This document shows positions 32,367-43,553 of a DNA stretch of 64,000 bases, piece after piece; position 1 is the first letter of the stretch; each line of letters opens with the position of its first letter. The stretch covers positions 186,001-250,000 of the forward strand of contig JAHNUO010000005.1 of assembly GCA_019787685.1 (NCBI GenBank). Direction: 5' to 3'. The position numbers were made by a program, and so were the translations under genes. Below the pieces are notes generated by a model. It saw nothing but the letters and a program-made list of their open reading frames with translations. It searched no databases and was not told where the DNA came from. Origin of the DNA: Chiua virens (taxonomy: Eukaryota; Basidiomycota; Agaricomycetes; Boletales; Boletaceae).

Positions 32367-34929
32367 ATGGCCATGAGCACACTCAACAGCGAGCAGCTCG
32401 GGACTTCCGAGTCGGAACATCCAGACAGCCTTCAAGCTGAGTTGCGGACAAATGACTCGGAGATCAATTTCAGCGGGCCAGTCGTCAATAAGCCTCAGGC
32501 TGCCGCTGAGTCTGAAAGCAAGGACATGGTCCCAGTACTGAGCACGTCTCGCAAAGAGCTTTGGGCTTTCTACCTCTACTATGTCGTGCGTTCTCTTAAA
32601 CTGTTTTTCTTCCTTGTACTAGAATACCGCTCATTGATTCCAGGGAAATAACGGGTTATCTGGCTTCAACTTCGGACCCTCGCAATTCCAAAATCTGCTC
32701 TATCTTGCCGGCTACGATCCAGTGTACCCTCCCTACTCTGCACCCTGCGGCAGCGGTACAGATTGCGTGCTTCCGTATCTTGGTCGAATCAGAGACAGTG
32801 AGCATCACATTATGGACATTGAATGCGAGAAGCTCACCGTTTACTGCTCAGTCAACTCGATCGTCCTCCTCACCAACGGTATCAGTTTCGCGATTCAAGC
32901 AGTCTTGCTTCTCGCCATCGGAGCGTGGGCTGACTATGGTCAATGGAGGTAATTCCATGTATTCGATCACAAGAGTAAATAACTGATGTTTTTCCAGACC
33001 TAACATCGCCATTATCTTCACGCTGGTCGCAGTCGCGGTCTCCTTTGCATGGCTTGGCGTCGAAGACCCCTCCAAGTGGCAAGCGGGTGTCGTCCTCTAT
33101 ATATTAGGCTGTGAGTTTTATTTATTTTTGATTCGAGGACATCGGGCCAGTTTGGTTGACCGCTACCCGTTAGTGATAACATATCAGGTATATAACCTCG
33201 AGTATGCCTTCTCTCTTCTGATTTGAGGCAGGGTGCCCTCACCTTTTGGACCGCAGCATTTCCAGGTCTAACGCGTGACCTTCCTGAGGTCCAGGAGTCA
33301 GCCAAAGACGTCCAGAAAGGGACTAAGAGGTAAGATCTGCAATAAATAATGTGATATCCGTGTTCTTATTTTCTTCCTCAGTGCTGACGAGCATGCCGCT
33401 TTCGAGTCTCTGTCGAGGAATAAAGTTTCAAACATTTCATTCACTGTCTCTTCCGTTGGAGAAGTATTTATTCTGATCATCATGGTGGGTATTATCGAAG
33501 GAATGAAAGCCGGAGACAGCACGGAGAACAATACAAAAGCGTTCAGTGCGCTTATAGCCTTCTCAGGGGCAGTTTGGTGTAAGCGATGATAATTTCCTTC
33601 GTGTTGCGGTGTTAATGATACCAGTGGCTTGCGCATTACCATGGTTTATCCTCGAGAAGCGCCGACCTGGACTGGTGCTTCCTCCAGGAAGCTCTCTTTT
33701 GACGATCGGATTTCGACAGACCTACGTCGCCATCAAGGAGTGCATGCGACTCAAACAAACATTCCTCTACCTAATCTTCTACTTTCTTATGTATGTCCTT
33801 TCGATTCCCAGATGTGGCTTCCTGTTTCTGATCGATTTCCAAATCGCTTCAGGGGAGATGTCTTGAATACCACAGTGTTTGTTGCATGATTTACAGAAGT
33901 AGCTTTCAGTGACCAACCCCTTACAGTACTGTTGTCTCTACTTTGCAAAACAGGTGTGTTATGATATATTGTGGTTTGCTTTTGTGATCTCTAATGTTGA
34001 ATAGCATCGTGACATACTCCACTCTTGAATTAACATTATTGTTAATTGTTGGCATTGTGACTCAAGGAATGGGAATCTAGTGAGTCTTTTATACTTTTAT
34101 TAAACCCACTTGTCATTAAATATCCCTTCAGTGGATTTTGGTTGGTTCAGCAGAAATATAAAATATCAACCAAAAAGGTAAGCCAGGATTTCATAATTAA
34201 TTTTCTTTCTCTAAGAATTCATAGATGCTCTGTTTCAATGTCTTTTGGATATTGGTTTGTAATATTCAGTTTCTCAAATTTCATTTTCTCAACATCACGA
34301 TCAGATTCTCACTGTATGGGGTCTAATTGGAGTCCACACCAATAAATTTGGATTTAAGCATGTTTGGGAAATATGGTAAGAAAGGTTCTGTTTTATAATT
34401 GCAGTTCATCTCATAGTAATATGCAGGCTATACCAAGTGTATTATGGTCTTATGGTCTGTCCATGGTATGCATACAGTCAAACTATGATTAGTGAGGTCT
34501 CTCCTCTTCCTCGGATGTAAGTCTGTCAGTCAAAACTCTTCTAATTTATATGAGTAACATTTTATGGTGGACATCCCAGGTTTCTTTTCTTTGCGTTGTT
34601 TTCAGTGGTATGTTCTACTTAACATCTGTGAATTCTATCAATGGCCTTACCTCAGATATGAAGGTTGGGAAAACATCAGCATTTATTGGTCCACTTGTGT
34701 CATCTGCCATCATCACAGCATCAGGAAACAATAATAACATGCCATTTGCTTTTCTTTTTGGCTTGTAAGTTTCAGTTTGAAAGTTCAGTTTGATTCACCT
34801 ATTGATATCTATGATTCGAACAGAGGAATGTTCAGTACAATTTTCTTATGGATGGTGGATGTTAAGAAGAGCAGAGAAGAGTGTGAAGAATTTGTGATGG
34901 TAGAGGCACAGAATGCATCCAGAGAGTAG
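32367..34929 (+). CDS. Atg22-like major facilitator (vacuolar amino acid efflux family)
   Basis: Multi-pass membrane protein of the Atg22 branch of the MFS; in yeast Atg22 exports amino acids from the vacuole after autophagy. The start at 32367 gives a Ser/Glu-rich cytosolic tail, then RKELWAFYLYYV and the family hallmark GNNGLSGFNFGPSQFQNLL. Many small exons follow with membrane segments: NGISFAIQAVLLLAIGAWADYG, IAIIFTLVAVAVSFAWLGV, ACALPWFILEKRRPGL, GDVLNTTVTVVSTLQN, LLLIVGIVTQGMGIYG, FNVFWILILTVWGLIG, AFIGPLVSSAIIT. The end MFSTIFLWMVDVKKSREECEEF closes at 34929. All joins I tested keep the frame. Oddity: from about 33890 the gene becomes clearly richer in A/T, including third codon positions, than its first half. 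Whether the cargo is amino acids is inference from the family. Confidence 0.88.
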
Positions 34930-36076
34930 CTATATTTGTGAAATGTATCAAGAAAATGCTCCTTTTCAATAATTTTGAAGGAATCATCTCAGAGCTCTTC
35001 ATTGAATTGTTCATTCGAAAAGCCTATCAAAAAGACCAAACAAGCCAGTTGACTTTTTCGGAACTTTCACTGACCGAGATGGCGAGCATCAACAGCAGCA
35101 AAATGCTGGAGTTGTCTGACACAATCAGTGACCATGGGCAGTCACTTGTAAGACACCCTAAGCTTGACCTTATCCTGAGGCAGAAAATCTTCAACATCCT
35201 CGAGGTCAAATGGCAGTAATTGAAACATTGTTGCTCGAACTACTGATTCGAGTGACTCAATTCTAGTAATCCAGCTCCATGCAGCACACAGACACTTATT
35301 ATGTTGGCTGACGGTTGTCATTTCTGAGTCAAACTAACTCTGACATAAGGCATCATGCATTCCGGGAACAAGTTTGAAGCTGGGGATCTCTTAAAGTAAT
35401 TATAACGTCATGTTACAGTATTCTATGTAGACAATAGAGAGAGGAGCAAACGGAACGAAAGCAAGGAGCAGAAATTAAGGCCGACGATCGACTCGGATGG
35501 GACTTGGAGTTTCTCGTGCCACTATATTATGTAAGCATTGCCAAATTTGGCCCGGTCCAACTCTTTCGAAAGTCGTTCACCTCTACGAATCCCGCACGTT
35601 AACTGCGACTCTTGCGAGACAGTTTCAGAGACGCAGCAGAAAACAAACTAGGAGTCCCCCGACATGCAGGACAAGTGGACCCGGTATCTTCCCAATTTAG
35701 AGTCGATCATCCTTCGAGTCGGATGATTCACCTACTTAATTGCAATTGATCACCAACGTGGTCAGTCTAATACTATTCTGCTTGGCTTGCATTCACAACA
35801 CGTGGGGCGACTCTACTTATTCAAACCAGGACACGCATGAAAGAACGTCCCAGTTGGCTTCATCATGCGTATCGCGTAACGTGGTTTCTTTTTTTGCAGA
35901 TCGGCCGACCAGACACGTGACCCTCGTGTCGATGTTCATCGGCTTGCATCGGCACGGTCTACTGATTCCACCATCACTCCAGTCAGAAATAGTATGCCAT
36001 TGGGAACGCCGCACCCTGCGTTATTCATCAGCCTTTCCGCTCTCCACGGTTCCCTTCCTTGACCCCATCTACCACC
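34930..36076. other. Intergenic, 1.1 kb
   Basis: Contains a 93-codon frame at 34938-35219 directly after the Atg22-like stop, without a recognisable domain; it may be 3' UTR. The stretch 35730-36076 is the probable promoter and leader of the MFS gene. No repeat seen. Confidence 0.45.
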
Positions 36077-38783
36077 ATGTCCTCTTCCGCTGTTGTACCT
36101 AAGGACCCACCAGTAAAAGTTGAACCGGGTGCGTCCTGGAAGGCAAATGAGCAGCATGTCGTCCCAAAAAATCGCCTTGGAATTGTCTTCTTTGGTCTTA
36201 TGTGCTGCACCTTTCTCGCCGCTCTCGATCAGGTATCTTTTTACTAATCGCTCGTTTACTTAACCTGATATCCCATGCAGACCATCGTGGCCACCGCTTT
36301 ACCTACTATCGTAGCTGAATTGGGCGGAGGTAATAATTACGGTTGGGTGGGAAGGTAAATTCGATGTTCTTGACTGATAATGGACGTATCGTAACGCTAT
36401 GTTATAGCGCATACATGCTAGCTTCAGCGTCGCTTGGACCGCTTTATGCAAAGGCCTCTAATATCCTAGGTTTATTTCCTATATACTCTAAGCCATCTTA
36501 CCCTACTCACACCCTTTTTCACAGGTCGAAAGCCAGTATTGTACGGATGTATCATCATATTTTTGGTCTGTAACTCCCTTAACGTGAATGAACTTTCTAA
36601 CACAACACCATCATTTAGATTGGCTCAGGGATGTGCGGTGCAGCTCAGAATATGAGATGGCTCATAGTTTGCCGTGCTGTACAAGGAATTGGCGGTGGTG
36701 GTATCATTCAATTGGTCCAAATTACCATATCAGACATTGTGTCCCTCAAAGAGTAAGCTCGGTGTTCTTGTATATCATTTCAGTCTCTTATATCCCTTAG
36801 CCGCGGCAAATACGGGGGGGCTATTGGCGCCACTTGGGGTATCGCCAGGTAAGAGATGTCCTTTGCTAGCAGTAGATCACTTTTCAATTCTCGCAGTGTC
36901 GTGGGACCACTCATTGGTGGCGTAAGTTTGTCGTCACATCCACATTTTACGGCTTAACATCATGGTTAGATATTAACGGAACATGTTACGTGGAGATGGT
37001 ATGTCATATATTTATTGTTGTTGGGGTCGTCTCTTACCTGGTGCGAAGGTGCTTCTGGATCAACCTGTGAGTGGTTTATTAAGTCAATGGTTTTCTTTTG
37101 ACTTCGCAACAGACCGACCGGTGGTGTAGCAGGGGTTCTCCTGTTCTTCTTCTTAAACCTCAATCCACATCAAGGAAGATCATTCCGTGATCATGCCAAA
37201 GAATTTGATTTTGTCGGATTGGCCACTGCTGTCTCTGGCGTGGTCTGCCTTTTACTTGGGTTTAATTCCAGCGAAACTACTTGTACGTAAACACACCGAA
37301 ACGCGAACTTGGAAAATGACTGATCCCTGTCTAGGGAAAAGCGCAGAAACCATATCTCTCCTCGTGATTGGAGGTGTTCTGCTCGTGATATACGTAATAA
37401 ACGAAATGCATACCAAGCGCTCTGCAATTATCCCACCACGCCTGTTCAAGGTTTGTGCGCTGCTCTTCGTTTATTCAGATTCCTGATTTCCTACCAGACA
37501 CGTACGACCGGCTTGATCCTAATTTCTGTGTTTTTGCATGCAGTGGTTTTCTTCACTGGTACGTTGACTGATACACCAATGACCCATCGTTTACCCCGTT
37601 GAAAACAGGATCTTAGTGCGTGTCTCATTTTGTAGGCTGGTATCTATTTATTGAGTGATCTTCTGACAGCTATTTACCCATGTATTACCAAGGCACGCTC
37701 AAATTTCCTCGTTACATTTCGATAGCTGACGGCCCGCACAGTTCTCGGAGCGTCCCCTACTGGCTCTGGAGTCAAGTCAGTATATCATTTAGGTATAATC
37801 AGAGCTTCTCACTTGATTACAACAGGATGCTTCCGTATTCCCTCGTAAGCTCTCTTCAGTCGGCGCTTTCGGGTATAATTGTTACACGCACCGGATCGTA
37901 CCGTCCGATCATGTGGGGTGCTTGGGTGATGATGACCATTGGATGGGGTCTCATGACCATGCTGGACAATACATCTAGCATGTGAGTGCAGGTTACGTCG
38001 GGTTCGCATGTGGCTCACTTTTGCAGTGCTACCCAAGAAATATTTCCTCTCATCGCAGGCCTTGGGATCGGTTGCTTGTTCCAGGTCAGTCACCTGTCTT
38101 CTATCTAAATCTTACTGAGGTTCGGGTCTGTAGACGCCTCTCATTGCACTGCAGGCTGCCATGCCGCTAAAGGATATGGCCACGAGCACCGGGGCATTTG
38201 TGTTCTTGCGGTGTGTAATACTACTTTTTCTCCGGGGACCTTGTTCACACATTCTCCAGTACACTGGGCGGTACGATTGGTATCACAATTGGTGAAACCA
38301 TTATCGCGAGCACTCTCGAAAGGAGACTCAGAGGCATCGCGGGCCTTACTATTAGTACTTCGGCTGCTTCAATCAACGACAGTATCAGGCAAATTACATC
38401 GATTACCGTATGTGGTCTTTATCAATGACAATACTCTCTGACCTTGTTCCATCCCACAGGACGCCACGCTACGGAATGAGGTAATGCATGCTTATGCTCG
38501 TTCTATCAGCACGATTTGGCTTGTGAACACACCCTTGTCGGCGTTTGGTCTCATTCTCATCGTCTTTATCCGTGCATATTCACTGCACCGACCGGTCATT
38601 CGGGAGGGGACAGGAAAAAGGAGTGATCCTGAAAAGGGTGAAGCGGTGAAAAAAGCTGGTAATGAAGCAGTTTCTGCCGAAGCCGAAGAAGCACCGGCCA
38701 AAGACGATATCACAGAGCAAGTACCATCCAGCTTTGACGAGGAAACTGCACAAGACCAATCAGCAACCAAAATTATAGAATGA
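36077..38783 (+). CDS. MFS multidrug transporter, DHA2-type
   Basis: Plasma-membrane drug:H+ antiporter type with about 14 membrane segments. The start at 36077 (MSSSAVVPKDPP) gives a short cytosolic tail, then NRLGIVFFGLMCCTFLAALDQ/TIVATALPTIVAELGG, the first segment of DHA2 proteins. Then AYMLASASLGPLYAKASNILGRKPVL (motif A region), CRAVQGIGGGGIIQL, GPLIGG (motif C), FWINLPTGG, FDFVGLATAVSGVVCLLLG, LPYSLVSSLQSALSGIIV, GLGIGCLFQ and TLGGTIGITIGETI. The C-terminal tail is charged (EKGEAVKKAG to the end) and stops at 38783. More than ten short introns. Toxin self-resistance or xenobiotic export is family knowledge; no biosynthetic cluster surrounds it, so the cargo is unknown. Confidence 0.93.
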
Positions 38784-39594
38784 CTGCGAGAATAGATTTG
38801 ACCTAGCCCACACTAGCCTGATACTCCCCGTAATCTACTCGTATGTTCGATAGAATATCGAGTGGCTGGATGGTGTACTGAGTACAGTGATGGCGGTGGC
38901 ATTCTTCTAACATTTTTTGGTAGGGCAGGGGAAGCTGTTTATAACGTTACAAACTGTTCTGTCGTTCTTATGTATTAGAAGGTATCCATGTGTGGAATGC
39001 GCAGGTGGCCCGGTGTCAGTGATGCAAACTTGCAAAGTGAACCCGGCACAGCTTCGCAGCCTGTTGCGGTAATGCCCGACGGATTTCTGTTAGACTCGCG
39101 ATCGGATATTATGATGTGACAAGGTCTCAACAACGCACGTTCTCCAGCTTCTTGATTCATCATGGATCAAGCTCAAGCTTTGATCACCGCAACGAGTCCG
39201 TGACGGCCATATTTGGCGGAGTTCTACCCGTTGTAAATCTATCCACTGGCAAGACTCCAGTCCAGAACTCACACTTTCAATTAGGTAGCTATTATGATGT
39301 CGGCCGCCTGGTTGCAGTTCAAGTTCCTCGTCGACTGGACTAGCTGATCAGAGGTGAGACCATGTTTTATAAACTACTATTATATTATTCTACTTATCGC
39401 CGCGGCACCAGAGCGGCACCTTACACCACTCCAAAAAAATTAGCATCCACCCCGTCACCCGCTACTTTGAGCAACGCGACCACCCCTGCGTTACGCGTTA
39501 AGACCGCCACTTCAGTAATAGATGGGCCTGCAGTGGTCCAACGAGACCCTGTTCGGGTCCCGGGACTCCTCATTGAGCGCTCTGAAGGGCTTCC
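38784..39594. other. Intergenic; start of the duplicated unit
   Basis: From about 39190 this sequence has a diverged counterpart upstream of copy 3 (near 43290), so the duplication includes the promoter. No gene seen. Confidence 0.5.
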
Positions 39595-42580
39595 ATGTTT
39601 GTCCGGCGCCCTTCAATCTGTACTCTCGCACTAGCGTTGGCATGTGGCCTTTTCGGGGGGTACCCCTCGCCAAACGATACTGGTAGCAGGGTCGTCTCCC
39701 AGTATCGACGTCACCCTGATGAGCGGAACATTCCGTGGTGTTGTCAACGCGAATGGAACTGACGCGTGGCTTGGAATCCCGTTTGCTCAACCTCCCATCG
39801 GACCGCTGCGTTTCAAGGCGCCTGTGCATATCACTCAGCCATTGCAGGGCATCCAAGATACGTCGCGATTCGGGCATGCCTATCACCAGCCTCCATCCTC
39901 TCGCCTTAGCGCCAACATGAGTGAAAATTGCTTGTTCTTGAATGTTTGTTTTCATCACCGGCCTGTGTAAAGATTACAAAATGTTTTGTTAGGTATGGCG
40001 GCCAACAGGAACACTCGCAGACGCTACACTTCCAATGATGGTTTGGTTTCATGTACATCTAATTTTGGATTCTGCCAGGTTTCCAGTTTATTCCATGTGT
40101 AGGGAGGTGTATATATGACTGGGTTGGCTTCCACTGGGTGACTTCTGTCAAGTTCTCACTAGCGTATGTCATACAGTGCATCTTCTGATCCTGCATATGA
40201 TCCTACAAGTGAGTACTTTCCTTATTCTCGCCAACACGATTCCACCACCCGCTCTAGGAATAATCAATTTGAGCGTGAGAGTTGGGAAACCGATTATTTT
40301 CGTTTCAATGTGAGTTCAGGAGCTAATTTTCCGCGCTGGAAAGTGGTGTGACAGCCGCTGGGTCCAGGAATTACCGGTTGAATACATTTGGTTTTGTGAG
40401 ATTCTCCAACGTTAAGCTGTCTCGCTAGAGAGAACTGACGAATGTTGATAGCTGGCGAGCGCCAACGTGCCCTCTGAAGATCTCAACGCTGGCCTTTTGG
40501 ATCAGAAGGCTGCCCTTGTATTCATACAAGAGAACATCGCGCGCTTTGGTGGTGATCCGTCTAAGGTACTGAGCTTTCCCCGTGACCTATATCATACTGA
40601 CTCTCCAATCAAGATAACGCTCTGGGGTCAGGTATGTCTCCGTTTTCGACTCGCGTAAACCATCGATGATGATGCCAACTAGTCTTCTGGTGCCGGTAGT
40701 GTTGAAGCACAAATGTTGTATGCGACCGAACCCACCTTGTTTCGTGCCGTGATAGCAGACTCATCCACCGGCCCGTTGTAAGTTAATCTCAAGGATATTA
40801 TACTTACCCTTTCTTTTCTGATCGATCTCGTTAGCAAAAATGCGCCCTATGCCTGGCAGTACGACAAACCAGGAATGCCATACTCCCGTTTACTGACTGC
40901 AACAGGGTGTCCGGCTGGACCGGGCTCCATCACACGTTTGCAGCAAGTACCATATGAGATATACAATCTTTTCTTCGAGTTTTTGAAAAAATGATCATAA
41001 CCGCATCGTGATGGAAGACACTTCTGAATGTCAGCAACGGAATGATTGGCTCTACATTCGATGGGCAATTGTGGGAACATACGATTGGACCTGTCGGAAG
41101 CTTTGTCCCAGGGAGGTCCTCAGAGAGAATTCTGAGCGGAAAGTACCACCATGTGCCCTACCTTGGTGGAACCAACGTACGTTTTCCGACTAATTACGAT
41201 ATTCTAACATAAAACACCGTCGTCGCGCAGGTAAATGAAGGATCACACATTAGCCAGACGCTTTATAACTTGAGTCTGTCTCCCTCTGAGCAGAATGCTG
41301 CTTTTCATAGCTGGGTATTCCAGACGGTCGTGGACAATTCGACGCTGACTCCAAATGTCATCGCTGGCATTGATACACTGTTTCCCACACTTATGGCGGC
41401 GCGTGGCACACTGGCGATATGCTATATGACAGGGCGGAAGCATGGTACACGGATACCATGTTTCTTGCGCCGAGACGGTTCTTCTTCGAGTATGGTGCGT
41501 CACTGCAGTCCATGTGGGGATGCTATTTTGCAGAGTTTATCCCGGGAACATCGTCTGCTCTCGGTGGTGAGTTTGTCCGAATCGTGCCATCTGTTGAACC
41601 CTCTGAATGAAAAACGTACAGTTTACCTTGGGTCCGAGTCATTGTTTATATTCGGCCCTGTCCCTGACATCGCGCAAACGGAATTTGCAAATCAAATCAC
41701 AGAATACTGGATCAACTTTGTTCATGATATGAATCCTAGGCCGTACGTATCAAATCTGTCCCATCGCCTGAAAAACGGAGATCAAATTCGTTCTTACTCC
41801 TTTTTAGCCAATTGGCCAGCGTATGATACGTCCTCCAAATATGTCATACAGTTGATGCGGAACAACATCACCCTCATTCCTGACGGTGAGGCTTTCGCTG
41901 GCCACGTTTCTGCCTGAAATTGATATCATCGTAAAGACTTTGACATCGTGAGGACTAATTACCTCAATTCACCTACCAGTTTTGGACGCGTTTGAGAGGT
42001 GAACCTAACAATCGTTGCATATCTATCATCTCTCAGATGCATGTTTTCGGATGTCTTCAGGTCTGCAGCAGTAATGGTCGTCCCTGTAATTTTAAATAAT
42101 CCCCCCCAGAAGGTTGTATCCAATTTAACACCTTATCTGACTGCCCAGAAACTCTTTTCCGGTGGGTTGATATTTGCTCTCACACCCGACCCCGCGTTGA
42201 GTATGTCTTGTGAAGTTTTTGGTTGGAGATCACCGGATCGGGGGTGTCGAACGACTGGTCAGATCGAATCCCCAGTTGCGCCAAACGGTCGACGAGGTGA
42301 GAAATGGAGATTCTCGAACCGGATGTGGAGGCCGAGATGATCCTTCATTACTTCAAGTTCAAGTCGGATGCGTTTCCCATCGCAACCTGAGACTTGCGCG
42401 GAAATTCAAACATCCGACGATACCGATAATTGGGACGGTGAGAGCCGACTGGAAAAGAATGTGGCACACAGCCCGAGAGCGAGCTCAGGATGCGAATCAA
42501 GAGCTAGTTTTAGGTCGTGTTGCGCACAAAGTCCGCATGCATGGGGCAATCATAGCTTGAATGTGAATGGAACGTCAGAT
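39190..42580. repeat. Tandem duplication, unit 1
   Basis: About 3.4 kb that recurs as a diverged direct repeat about 3.97 kb further on. It spans the promoter, the esterase copy and about 580 bp of 3' flank. Shared non-coding marks include catatttggcg-aagttc-like sequence upstream and cccatcgcaacctgagactt downstream (near 42377 here and 46347 in unit 2). The borders are approximate. Confidence 0.75.
39595..42002 (+). pseudogene. Type-B carboxylesterase, copy 2 (frameshifted)
   Basis: Same exon pattern as copy 3 but broken. From the ATG at 39595 (MFVRRPSICTLALALACGLF) the frame is lost in a run of six G at 39655-39660, where copy 3 has GGAGGT; the mature frame (VAGSSPSIDVTLMSGTFRG) continues one base out of register. 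Near 41390 a 10-nt deletion removes VNDST-type residues and shifts the frame again. Near 41978 an extra base changes the C-terminus from PTVLDAFEK to PTSFGRV. The nucleophile motif reads GQ/SSGAGS. The G-run shift could be a sequencing error, but the 10-nt deletion is not explained that way. Most exons are still well preserved, so inactivation is recent. Confidence 0.8.
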
Positions 42581-43553
42581 CTTGGATACATAGGAGAGTC
42601 CTGGGATCAAATTGATTCTCATTGATGGCATCGATCCCTTCCAACTTGGAGAGACAAGTCCAGAAGACACGATGGCGAAAAAGAAACAATAGTATTATGA
42701 TGACGACCGTAAAATGAACCGGCCTGCGAATTATGATTTACAAATAGCGTTCCTTGCGGAGCGAAACAGGGTGACACACTCATTGAAGAAGTGTTCAAGG
42801 AAGGCAAAGTTCGGCAAACAATCTGCAGACACCAGAGACTCAGGCAGAGTTTAGAGAACATTCCAATTTCTTCTGGCGTTAGCGGCAGTATGTGAGGCAA
42901 TTGTGATACTACTATATCTCGTATCTGATTCTCGTTCCATCAGTACTTGGCGCGACTCTGAACAAGATTCGATCCGGGGGAGTTCTGAGTCTGTAGAGCA
43001 CGGAAATCATAAGACACAACCATTGCGGACTCACTGGACCATTCGAAGAGCGACATGTCTAAGGGTGAGTCAAGGTGGTTTGACAAGGATAAAATTATAC
43101 GTTGACTCTATCAATGGTCGCATACTCTGCAAATCATCTTCATGCTTCAGGTATCCTCGCTTTTAGCTGTAACATGGCGCCGCGGACCCCTGGTTTGTCT
43201 TGAATTCTTCCGAAAGGTTTCAACTTGGACGAGTTGATGACTTCAACGAGACGGAAGAACGCCTCAGCTCTGTGGACATAGTGTTGGACTCGTCACACCA
43301 TATTTGGCGAAGTTCCACTTGTAAGTCACTCTTTGCGGATCCATTCGACTGCATTCAAGCTCAAAATTTGCTCACTTCAAGTTGCGAGGCAATGATGTTG
43401 CCTGGTTTCTTCATCGACCGGACCAGCTGACTTCGAGTCCGTGGTAAGCACGTTGTATTTCAAACGCGCCCAGCGGCTGAGGGCCGAGCTGTTACGTATT
43501 TTATAAGTTAGTAACATATCTGGACCCTGTTCGGCACTCTTCACTGAGCCTCC
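42003..43553. other. Intergenic between esterase copies 2 and 3
   Basis: The first 580 bp belong to duplicated unit 1 and the last 270 bp to unit 2. The middle (about 42600-43280) is unique to this gap and shows no gene. Confidence 0.55.

Noticed and set aside
34938..35219. 93-codon frame just after the Atg22-like stop
   Set aside because: No domain, no independent promoter space; likely 3' UTR or chance frame.
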